This document shows, in pieces, positions 35,559 through 55,708 of a DNA stretch of 64,000 nucleotides; within the stretch, counting starts at the first letter, position 1, and the number at the start of each line of letters is the position of its first letter. Origin of the DNA: Glebionis coronaria (lineage: Eukaryota > Streptophyta > Magnoliopsida > Asterales > Asteraceae); assembly GCA_025667525.1 (NCBI GenBank), contig CM046877.1, forward strand, positions 619,828,580 through 619,892,579, in the 5' to 3' direction. Made by a program: the position numbers and the translations under genes. The notes under the pieces are model-generated. The model worked only from the letters and a program-made list of their open reading frames with translations. It was not told the DNA's origin and ran no database searches.

Positions 35559-36712
35559 TTTTTATGCCCATGCATGCATGTGACTTGAATATAAAAGATA
35601 AATTAAGTAATAATTTTGTTACTACGATTTTATGTATATTATATTTTTTAAAACATCTAATGTTTATATTTAATGTTTATATGTTTATATGGTTGATTAT
35701 GTTATTATTTTACTGTGCACCGTGTAAATTAATATAAATTTACCTCAATTTTTATTTTTCGTATTTCATACTCTTTTTACTTTCGATATTTTTATTTCAA
35801 ATAGTTATATCTTAATTATTAATCAACAACCCATTTACATCAACCTTACACAAACTTACACCTACACGATTCATAAATTCATGATTTTGTAATGCTTAAT
35901 ATTATTTTATAAAACAATATTAATCTGTTAATACTTAAATAGCTACGAAGCCCATGGACCCACAAGTTTTATATGATTTTGCATTATGTGATAATATTAA
36001 ATTATTAATTGATATTTTGTATAAATATTTGTTGCACAAAAGATTTTAATTTGTTTAACTGAAATGTTAGCTATCATCTTATAGATATTGTGCGTTTAGT
36101 AACACATAATGACCTTGAAAAAATATATGTTGTTGTAATATGTATAATCCCGTCTATTACTTTCATCTCACACCGATATCTGAGGTCCGATACTCATTTT
36201 GATATTTATATTAATTTCAATAATAATTTACGTAGATTGCATTGCTTGACTTTGGTAAGTGTCAAAATAGAAATAGACAATAATTTATGTTTTTATTTGA
36301 ATATTTATAATCATGTGATTTGTTGATTTTTTAATATAAAATAGATGTTTTATTTTTAAAATAAAAAGTCTGGAAGAAATTAAGTTTAAGGGGGTTTTTT
36401 GTTTATTTTATAAACAAAATATTCTTAAGTCCATCTAATTTATTTAAAATTAAACCAATAACTTCCTCTTTTTTAAAATCTTTATTTTCACAAATTTGAC
36501 ACATATATTTTTGTGTATTTTCATCAAATTCCTCCACCAACCTTTTTATTTTTGATTAAATTGAATTCAATTTTGATTTTTTTCTAGCAATCACATCGCT
36601 CAATTTTGCTTATTTGTCAAAATCAAGTTATTTGATTGGTCTAAATTTTTTATACAACCTCCACTTTTCACTAAAATTCTTATAAAATTTAATTCTTTTA
36701 TTACATAAAAAA
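35559..36712 (+). repeat. 1.15 kb AT-rich repeat family, copy B
   Basis: It follows copy A head-to-tail without a gap. Shared blocks include AAATTAAGTAATAATT, CCCACAAGTTTTATATGATT, GTAACACATAATGACCTTG and the right-end TTAATTCTTTTATTA. The palindrome near its left end is CCATGCATGCATG. Confidence 0.75.
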
Positions 36713-36764
36713 AAATTACAAATACAAAGTTATAAAAAAAGAAAAAATAAATAAATAACTAGAA

Positions 36765-36858
36765 AGGGTACAAGCGGAAACTAGCACCTCATAGATATAA
36801 AAATGTGTCATGTGACAAGCATACAAATCCTCATCGATATAAATTATTATTATTAATA
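36765..36858 (+). repeat. Diverged duplicate of the malic enzyme promoter-proximal segment (empty MITE site)
   Basis: The text from GGGTACAAGCGGAAAC through ATAGATATAAAAA and TGTCATGTGACAAGCA matches 40570-40593 joined to 40800-40870. Those two parts are separated by a hAT MITE in the gene-proximal copy. This copy lacks the MITE and has only a short word (TAGCACCTC) at the insertion point. Confidence 0.7.
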
Positions 36859-36859
36859 A

Positions 36860-36910
36860 CTAGCAGGGTACCCACGCGATATGGCGGCGGGTACCCTGTG
36901 ACTAAATTTT
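36860..36910 (-). mobile_element. Helitron 3' terminus, minus orientation
   Basis: The minus strand reads a hairpin built on GGGTACCCGCC and GTGGGTACCC, then TGCTAG followed by T (A at 36859 on plus). A second, related terminal sequence lies at 37022-37062 (GGTACCCGCGCATTGCGG, then GATACCCTG), as if two ends are stacked. The 5' end was not located. Confidence 0.6.
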
Positions 36911-37069
36911 TCGACGCAATTTATTTTTCTTGGTTATAACTTCTAAGGATAATTTTCATCTAAAAACATGTCTTAAAACGTAATTTCAATCAAGGGATAT
37001 TATTACTTTTGGCGTTATAGTAAGGTACCCGCGCATTGCGGCTACGGATACCCTGTAATCAAATCTCTT

Positions 37070-38770
37070 GTCGAGAAATATTTTTCGATCAAATGTTTTT
37101 AGTGATAATAGTTTTGCGCATGGCGAGAGTTTTAAGAAATAACTTTATCATAGTTCTATATACATGTGCATCAAGACGATATCGAACCGGGTTAGTAGTA
37201 TTACGAGGTTGTGTTGATTGATGGTGAAATGCGTTTGTTAATAAGTAGATGTTGCGTAATATTCATCACATTATATAATATTTACATGTTTCATACTTTG
37301 TAAATTATTTGAAAATGTACGTACATTGACGTGGACGATTCTTTTTCAATCGAATTGTTTAACAAAATGATTACAATTTCACTAAGCTTTTACTAATATA
37401 CATATACAAATGATATATAGTTTATGATATGCAATTTTTTAAAATTTCAAATATGCATAAACAAATTTTTGTTGACATATATTAATCAACAATGTTAAAA
37501 GGCTAAATTTTTTAAACATATACCGTTTAAGATTTTTTTTATAACATAATTGCAAACTTGTAGTATCTAATGACATGGACCAACATTCTTATGTATAATT
37601 TAGTTAAAGCCCGATATCATGTTAATCAAAAACATTAAAAAGCTCATTCATAATTGATGTTAAAAAATATATTCTATAAACACTCACAAACCCTAGATCA
37701 CTCTCTACCGCAGCCGTAACACTGCCTTAAGTTCTTCAGTTAACTAACAGTCGTATCATTAGTCGCGTCTAAATTCCAAACCCTTTCATCCGACAAAAAA
37801 ACAGTTCAACCAGCAACAACCTCACTCCCACACGTCATGAAATCCTCCATCCCACCAGAAAATCGTCAATTGTGTCATCTCCAATATTTAAAAAAAACTC
37901 ACGACAACCTTACGTTGTGAGTCGCAAAGCAGGCAACTAAACCTCAAATGAGTCATAGGGTATTCGGGGGTTGTTTCTCGTATCCTTCTTTATTTTATGA
38001 GACCCACACGGCTAATCATGATGTTTTTTTGTCACATGTGTTGTGTGTTCACTTGTTTGATCCTACCCATATTGCGATTGTTGTTGCTTCGCTTGTCATG
38101 ATGTGTGTGCATAAGTTGCCATTGTTGTTAGTGATTCTATTGATGCAATTGAGAAAACCATTAATGTTAATATGCTTAACGTGATCTTGGTTATAATAAC
38201 TAGTTCAAAACCGTGATCTTGGTTATAATAATTAGTTCAAAAACATTATACGCAATTGAGAAAGTTGTTATGGTAGTTGGAATTTTGATAAAGAGTGAAG
38301 ATGAATGATTTAAAAGAAGCATATTATAGGCAACTGAATGTGTATTTTTGTGTTATGTATGTTTATAGTCGAGTCTTTTATACCAAATAAGTTTGTGATG
38401 TTATAAATATGGTTTAAATGAGTTACAAATTGCAAGGTTGTTACAAATAAGAATGTAAACATATTTAAATTGCAGGGCTGTTACAAATAAGGATGTAAAA
38501 CATTTAAATTTTTGAATGTAACTTAAAGTTATCTTTATAAAAGATTTGAAATTAAAAGCTAGGAAAAAAGTTATGGTGATCAATCAAATTCGAAACTGAT
38601 TTTGTTGTAATTATTGTATGATAAAACATTTGTATAGTTGACTTTTGACTTGTACTACTTAAATCATATTTGAGTTGGTGCATTAAAAGGTTGTATAATA
38701 TGTTGTTTTAACTTTTAACTAGACTACTTAAATTTTCTACATTCATGGAAGAGAGAGTGCCTAAAATGTG
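37070..38770. other. Probable Helitron interior and intergenic DNA
   Basis: No credible gene. 37690-37920 is less A+T-rich and looks like captured exon or UTR sequence, but no protein could be named. Two small tandem repeats are seen: about 38178-38241 (CGTGATCTTGGTTATAATAA twice) and about 38418-38510 (GTTACAAATAAGxATGTAAA twice). Confidence 0.4.
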
Positions 38771-38778
38771 TAATATGT

Positions 38779-39052
38779 TAGGGATGAACATTTCGTCCCG
38801 AATTCCGAAACCGAACCGGAACCGTACCGATTTCCAGTACCCGAATCCCGTTCGGTATGGTACAAGTACTACGAAATAAGGTTGAAAAAAATTCGGTACC
38901 ACTAATTCCGTACGGGACAAATACCAAATCGGGAAATTCCCGAAAAAAACGGGAAAACCCTGATTTCTCTGTACCAATACCGGTACCGGTGCCGATATCT
39001 GAATCCTATTCGATCCAAGATCGGTACGGTACTGGTACCGTGCTCATCCCTA
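38779..39052. mobile_element. hAT-type MITE with perfect 8-bp target duplication
   Basis: The left end is TAGGGATGAACA and the right end is the complement of TAGGGATGAGCACGG. TAATATGT flanks it on both sides (38771-38778 and 39053-39060). The interior is rich in GGTACCG/CCGAACCGGAACC-type words. It is 274 bp long, with no transposase. Confidence 0.9.
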
Positions 39053-39385
39053 TAATATGTAGTATAAATATGTTTTTAGTTGTTGTAAAATATGAATATA
39101 TGATTGTACTTTTAAGTAAATGGGTGTATTAATTATATATTAATTAATGTTATATAATTTTTATTTTGAAGTATGTATTACAATAATTATTACGTATTAA
39201 TTTGAGAATTGTTTATTATGTATTAATTAATATTAACATAATCATTAAATTTTGAGAACTTAAGTATTACAGTAATATTTAAACTTTTAAGCTTGTTTTA
39301 GTTGTAGATAAGATGTAAGTTGAATTTTTAAGTTTTTATTAATAAAAAACTAAAATATTTTATATGTAATGATATAGATAATAAA

Positions 39386-40545
39386 TCTTTTATATAATAA
39401 AAGAATTAGATTTTTTGGAAATTTTAGTGAAAAGTGGAGGTTGTAAAAAAAAACAATTGGACCAATCAAATGGTTTGATTTTGACACATAAGCAAAATCG
39501 AGCGATGTGATTGGTGAAAAAAAATCAAAATTGAGTTTAATTTAGTCAAAATAAAAAAATTTGGTGGAGAAATTTGATGAAAATACACAAAGATATGTGT
39601 GTCAAATTTGTGAAAATAAAAACTTAAAAAAAGAGGCGGAGATTGATAAAACTTTAATGGTTGTATTTTAAAAAAATTAGACAGATTTAAGTGTAAATTT
39701 ATAATTTTCTATATTTTTTAATAACTTTATAAAATAAACAAAATACTCCCTTAAACCTTATACCCTCTATACTTTATATTTTAAAAATACAACATATATG
39801 ATATATTAAAAAAAAAATCAACAAATCACATGATTATAGATATTTAAATAAAAATACAAATTATTGTCTAATTTTATTTTAACACTTAACAAAGTCAAAG
39901 AATGCAATCTACGTAAATTATTATTAACACGAATATAAATATCAAAATAAATGCAGGATCTCAAACATCAGTGTGAAATAAAAATAAATAGACGAGATTC
40001 TAAATATTACAACAACATATATTTTTTTAAAATCGCTATATGTTACTAAACACGGAATGTCTAAAAAAGGATAACTAATATTTTAGTTAAACAAAGTCAA
40101 ATCTTTCGTGCAACAAATATTTATATAAATATCAATTAATATTATCACATAAAACTTGTGGGTCCATGCGATCGTAACTATTTAAGTATTAATAAATTTA
40201 ATATTGTTTATAAAATAATATTAAGTATTACAAAATCATAAAATTATAAATCGTGTACGTGTAAGATTGTGTAAAGTTAATGTAAATGGTTTGTTGATTA
40301 ATAATTAAGATATATAACTATTTAGAATAAAAATATCGAAAGTAAAAAAGTATGAAATTCGAAAAAATTAAAGTGAGTTTATATTAATTTACATGATGCA
40401 CAGTAAAACAACAAAATAATCAAACATATAAAAATTAGATGTCTAAAAAAATATATATATACATATAAAATCGCAATAACGAAATTATTACTTAATTTAT
40501 CATTTATATTTAAGTTTCGTGTGTACACGGGTATTAAAATATAAA
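39386..40545 (-). repeat. 1.15 kb AT-rich repeat family, copy C (inverted)
   Basis: The reverse complement of this region follows copies A and B from the palindrome end (CGTGTGTACACGG, near 40520) to the TCTTTTATATAATAAAAGAATTAGA end (39387). It lies 50 bp from the MITE upstream of the malic enzyme gene. Confidence 0.75.
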
Positions 40546-40593
40546 AAGAATGAAAATGAAAATGTAGGAAGGGTAGAAGCGGAAACAAACACC

Positions 40594-40791
40594 TAGGGGT
40601 GGAAACGAGCTGAGCCGAGCTCGAGCTCGTTTAAGTTTCCCAAACGAGCTTTAACATAAAGCTCGGGCTCGAGCTCGTTTAATAAACGAGCTGCAATTTA
40701 AGCTCGAGCTCGTTTAAACTCGACTCATTCAAGCTTTTTATCGATCCGATCTCGAACTTTTCACAAACAACTCGGCTCGTTTCCACCCCTG
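40594..40791. mobile_element. hAT-type MITE upstream of the malic enzyme gene
   Basis: The ends are TAGGGGTGGAAACGAG and the complement of CAGGGGTGGAAACGAGCC. CAAACACC flanks it on both sides (40586-40593 and 40792-40799), a perfect 8-bp hAT duplication. The 198-bp interior is GAGCTCGAGC-rich like the 543-bp MITE at 10097 but otherwise shorter. It sits about 210 bp upstream of the predicted TATA box. Confidence 0.93.
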
Positions 40792-41002
40792 CAAACACCC
40801 ACTTTGAGAACATAGATATAAAAAAACTGTCATGTGACAAGCACACGGATCGTCGTCGATATTAATTAAAAAAAAAACTAAAAAAAAATTCATAAAAGGT
40901 CATACACAGAACACATCGCTACTACTTTTTCAGCAGCGGAGAAAAATATAGTAAAATATAAAATATAAAAAATTAAATTAAAAAAAAAAAAAACCTCATA
41001 AA

Positions 41003-41009
41003 TATAAAT
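41003..41009 (+). promoter_or_regulatory. Predicted TATA box of the malic enzyme gene
   Basis: TATAAAT lies 131 bp before the start codon. It is followed by a CA-rich stretch (41010-41060) that looks like a 5' UTR. Transcription would start near 41035. The position is inferred from sequence alone. Confidence 0.55.
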
Positions 41010-41139
41010 CTCACACCAATACACACCATCACCAAAAACCAAAACCCAAAAAACACACACATTTTACTCATTCATTGAAGGCAGACACATTTTGTAGAGA
41101 GTAACTAATCTCTCCGATTTTAACGCCGTCATAATCATC

Positions 41140-50910
<9,771 letters not shown>

Positions 50911-51534
50911 ATTTAGCAAATGAGTGTTACTGAATGAAAGATACTGATGATAAAATTTGTTTTAGTGGGTACCGTGGGATGTTAGTGCGTGTTGTAAGAT
51001 TAGGCGTACGTGTATGTGCGTGTAGCCTTCACTAACACAAGAATTTTATAAGCGAGATCGAAGTGATTGTAGGTTTGGTGATGTTCTTTGTTGGTGGAAA
51101 TGAAATCTCAATTCATTGTTTACTTTCATTTTTGGTTGTTGCCAGTTTTGCTTATGGTTTCTAAAGCCATCTAAAGGTTCACCAACGAGGAATCCAAATC
51201 TAAAGATGGCACGATTAGTAGGGATCATATACTCAATGATTTCAGCAATCTTTTAGCTGTGCGCTCAACTTGAGCAGGTTTTATATAAGCTCGAGCTCAG
51301 CTGGATATATGTTCTGAGCTCGTTTTATAATCTCGCAAAAAAACTTGGCTTAAACAAAGAAGGTGAAAGTCAAATCGAAATAACTTGACAAGTACTAGCA
51401 TCATTTTTTTTGGGCTTACTTATCAAACAAATTTAGCCCACTAGAAAACACATACACAAAACCCCCAGTTCATTTATTTTTTTACATTTGATGAAGATGA
51501 ACGGTTTTATTTTATTTTTTTATTATTATTTTTT
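50911..51534 (+). other. 3' flank of the malic enzyme gene
   Basis: Probable 3' UTR followed by ordinary intergenic DNA. No clear AATAAA signal was found close to the stop; a polyadenylation site cannot be fixed. A GAGCTCGAG-rich patch at 51265-51320 may be a decayed hAT remnant. Confidence 0.4.
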
Positions 51535-51760
51535 TAGAACGGCAAATATTAGTGGTTAGTGGGTCGAGTCGTGCAATGACATCCAAGCGGAAGAATATCT
51601 TCTTCGAACCCTCGCCCAGTTATGTTATACTCCTTATCCGCTTCACCTGAAAGACCCTTTGAAAGACCCTTAGGAGGTTTTGAACCCAAGACCTCCAGCA
51701 ATCCTCCCCCAAGAAAACCACTTAGTGGAATCTTTATTGGTATTTTGGTAAACTGATCAG
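51535..51760 (-). mobile_element. Possible tRNA-derived SINE
   Basis: On the minus strand, CACTAAGTGGTTTTC (box-A-like, 51727-51713) precedes GGGTTCAAAACC (box-B-like, near 51684) at tRNA-like spacing. The body runs to an A-rich tail at about 51535-51510. No target duplication was resolved. Confidence 0.4.
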
Positions 51761-51840
51761 TTTAGAACATCACAATTCAATATTAATACAATGACTTTTT
51801 ACAATTAAAAAAAATCTATTTATTTACTCAAAAACTTAGG

Positions 51841-52092
51841 CTGCGTTTAGTTGTAAGAAAGTTTTCTTAGTTTTCCTTCTTTAGTTTCTTTGAAAATGGA
51901 GTAATTCTTCTTTCTCACAAAATTTTTAGAAAACTAGAGAACTTTAAAACTCAAGTTCTCTAAATCTTAGTTATAACATGAGAAAACACTTTTTCTATTT
52001 TTAGTAGAAAATTTTTAGAAAATATTCTTTTTGATCAGGTTTTATGTTTTCTTAGAAAACTTCTCATTTTTCTACAACTAAACACACTTTTA
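51841..52092. mobile_element. MITE-like foldback element
   Basis: The ends TGCGTTTAGTTGTAAGAAA and the complement of GTGTGTTTAGTTGTAGAAAA are inverted repeats, and the inverted similarity extends inward (GAAAGTTTTCTTAG against GAAGTTTTCTAAG). About 250 bp, with no ORF. The target duplication is not clear, so the superfamily is unassigned. Confidence 0.65.
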
Positions 52093-52998
52093 AAGTTCCA
52101 ACCGGTTAGAATATTGAGTGACATGGGTTTTATAAACTCAGCATTGCAGCAAGTTTGTAAAATGATTATTATCCTTGGTTTATATTTTTTTAAAAATATC
52201 TTAAAATAATTGTTCACTTTTTATTTTAACAAATAAATGATGAACGGATTATTAAACGGTCTGATTTTGTCTACCGAACATAATTAAGAGATTCAGTTAG
52301 AAGACCAATCGTAAATCGTAATAGAGTTGGATGACCGAGTCTTAGGTGTCTCGGTGGCGTGAATAATGCTTTGTTCTTATTACAGAGGGAAAAGGAGGAT
52401 GCATTTTACATGACAAATTTGCAAGAGTTTGTTTTGGCAAAGATCGAGTTGTGTAGTTTGTGTTTTGCGTGCGTATGTTTAAGTTGGTATGTTTTAACGA
52501 TGAAGTTGATTGTTTTATTATTTTAAATTGATGCTAAATTAGCAAAGATAGATGCGTTTTTTTCTTTTTTTTACTTAGTGCCAATCACAAAACAAGTATA
52601 GCAACAAGCATATGTACCCCAAGTTGACGATGATAAATATAGTCATGAGGTCTCTTTATTCTAGCCGGGTTAAGGAGACGTTTATTTTTCGCTTAATGAA
52701 TAGACTTAAACTTTTGTTTCCATTCGGGTGAAAACCTATCTATAATTAACAAGCTAAACAATATATGTTTTCTGAGAGCTTTGAGTATGTTGTGTGTTTG
52801 GGAGGCGTCGTCCCCAAAATGGGAGGGAAAACACCACCCCCACATGAAACCTTCGTTCTTGAGGGTCGCGACATCCCCATAAGTCCAAAGGTTCGAGATA
52901 TATATATATTTTTTTGTATATATGTTTTAGTAAGCTACGTGTAAGCCATAGGGTGTCAATGACACCAGAACTCTAGAAGGTGTTTTTGGTGTTGTAGT
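52093..52998. other. Intergenic DNA, no gene seen
   Basis: Short ORFs only. No repeat match to other parts of the window was noticed. Confidence 0.4.
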
Positions 52999-55598
52999 TG
53001 TAACATCCCATTTGGATAAGTGGACCATTATGTGTATTTATAGCGTGTGATCAAAGCATAAGGTAAATGTCCTAAAACATTAACTGACCATAACGGAAAT
53101 ATCGGAATCAAACATCGGTAATTCAGCATAAGCTCAAAACATGAAAAGTAAAATACTGAAGAAAGGACTGAACAATGTCCAACAGGCAATATAAAAATGA
53201 AGTGCATAAAGTAAAGAAGTCTGTATTGCTTCCATCCAATGCACATGCTCTCAGAATCTTAAGAGTGTCCTGGTGTACCTGCCGTTGGAATATGAAAGAA
53301 CTACGGCTGAGCATAACGCTCAGTGAACGGATATAATGCATGATAAGAATATACTGAACTTGAAATAATTAATAATTACTGAAGCTGAAAGACTGATATG
53401 CGGAGTGTGATGAAAAATGTAGAAAATCTGATAAGTCTGATTTATAAATAATAAAACTGAACTGTTATCTGTTAAATCTGAAAACATGCATTTACTGTAT
53501 TTTAATTGCCAAGAGCTTATATAGGTCATGTGTTGTAACAACTGTTGCATAAATAACTGGAGGGGTGACCTCGTCATGCTGTAGAGGGGTGACCTCCAAT
53601 TACTGTGCTGGGTGGAGGGATCAGCTCCAATGTGAAGGATATAGAGCACACACCACATTCACCTGATAACTATAAACTGATAAGCCTATGATGCATCCAT
53701 ACGCCCCACTAATAATACTGATAAAATAGCCAAGCTGAGCTGAGTGGAACGCTGCAGGATATCACTCTCCTACAGGTGAGTCATGACACCGGTGCCTCTA
53801 GTGTCATGGTTACGGTACCTCCGTAACTAGTACATAAACTGGTCATGCTTGTATATAAAGCTCAGGCAATCTATTTAGTTATTAAAGTGATTACTGATAA
53901 GTTTAAAACATATACCGGGGAAAACTTTTGGCTGCAGACGAGAAATCCTAATCATGCATAAAAGGGGAGTCCTCACTGAAAGGACATAAAATCCGTACTG
54001 AATGAAACTGAACGAATTCTACTCGGGCTTCATGGAAGCTAAAATAATAATAGGCGCGAATAAGATATCTGATATTTATTTAATTTATTGACCTTATTGG
54101 TTTCTCATTTAATTTTATTTCTGAAATTTTGTACGTATATTAACTGATAAATCTGATCTTATAACAATTCTTCCTAATATATTAACAACCTAAATTTAAA
54201 TTACAATCCAAATGTATTCTGACGTTATATTAATACTTTAGTAAGTAACTCGTTAAAATATAAGGTTTTCTAAATTAGAAAGTTTCTAAAATAATTTAAT
54301 TCATATAACAAAACTATACCCTTTTAAAATATTATAAACTATTTTAATATAATTCATTTAAAATACAATTTAAACATTTATAAAACGAGTAATAAAAAGG
54401 TATAATATAAAAATCTTCATTTTATTATTATAATTATGCCCGAGCCTACCGAGATACCCCTTCTCGGTCGCACCAACAATTAAACAATTATATATATAAT
54501 CTGTCTATTTGTATTAGTGACAGAAATCCGAGTCACTAAAAGTGCCGTTAAAAGCTGCATTTTAAAACTGTATGAAAAACAATTCTGCGACAGAAATAAT
54601 TGTCGCCAAACTGTCGCTAAACTTAAATTAAAACTCATTATTTCTGTCCTAGTTTACCCACTGCTAGGCTATTATTTTCCCACTGCTGGCTATTATTTTC
54701 CCACGGTTTACATAAGCCCAAACGCACCCTTTTCTGAGTAATCCCAAACACCCATGTTGTGTTCTGATTACCCACTGTTTTAACAGGCAAACACCCCTGT
54801 TGGGGCTGTTGGCTTACGGCTGGCCAAAGAAAGCAGAGCCGATCTGTGGTCACGGTTGGTTCGCCCGGAAAGAATAAACCGAGTCCTTATGGTCTCGGTT
54901 CCCATGGTAATTAACACCCGACACCCCCTTAACAAGTATACATACCCCGTTTGGGGTTTTCTGTCCTTGGTCGGCCAAAACCAGAGCACCACCGAGACAT
55001 GGTGGTGTCTCGGTTCTTGTGCAGTCATACAAACCCGAACCCTATTTTATTATATGGTTTCCCCACTGATTTCGTTTATATTCACCAAAAATAAAACGTT
55101 ATAAACTGAAATTAGGAGCAAGGTTTTTACCGTTACAATGATTTAGATGGATGATGATTACACGAGTTTGTGATGAACAAATGAACCCGAAACCTCCCTT
55201 TTTTTCTCTACAGCCGGCGGCCACAATACACACACATGAAACCCTAAATTAATTTTTTTTTTGTTTCTGGTCGTAACAAGGAATGGGGGTTTCCCCGTGT
55301 TTTTTTTGTTATGACATGATGGGCTTCAAGCCCATTTGTTCCCTCCCTTTTTGTTTCAAGACGCAGCCCAAAAAAACAACATGCATACTTTCTTTTTTTT
55401 AACGTACGTGTTCGTGGTAAATTTCCCGCATGTTTTAGTTTCCTAAAACATAACTATCTTTTCCGTATGCTAAATAATACATTCGTAATATTTTCTGAAC
55501 TTAATAATTATTTTTCTGAATAATTATATATATATATAGTTTATGATAATTCGAGATTGCGTATGTAATATTCGGAAATTTTAAATACGGATTTTATA
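52999..55598 (-). repeat. 3' LTR of the LARD
   Basis: About 96% similar by eye to 60390-63001. Its polypurine-side terminus is changed (ATTTTATA in place of GTTTTACA). It lacks a segment of about 22 bp present in the right copy near 61390. No protein is encoded. Confidence 0.9.
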
Positions 55599-55708
55599 AT
55601 TGTTCCCCTCTAAAAAAAACAATTCGTCCTCGAATTAAGGATGTGATAATGTTGTGGTTTTACAATTCTTCCCCTCTAAAAAGGAACAATTCGTCCCCGA
55701 ATTAAAGT
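55599..55708 (-). repeat. Duplicated polypurine tract / LTR-start junction
   Basis: Two copies of one module lie in tandem. On the minus strand each reads TTCGxGGACGAATTGTT, a T-run, AGAGGGGAA and then an LTR-start sequence. The copy next to the LTR is 55599-55637. The inner copy spans about 55656-55708 and carries GGTTTTACA (55656-55664), the canonical LTR terminus that the real 3' LTR has lost. Confidence 0.75.

Noticed and set aside
54780..55104. Short ORFs conserved between the two LARD LTRs (also at 62192-62455)
   Set aside because: They are conserved only because the LTRs are recent copies of one sequence; frames on both strands are equally open and no domain is seen.
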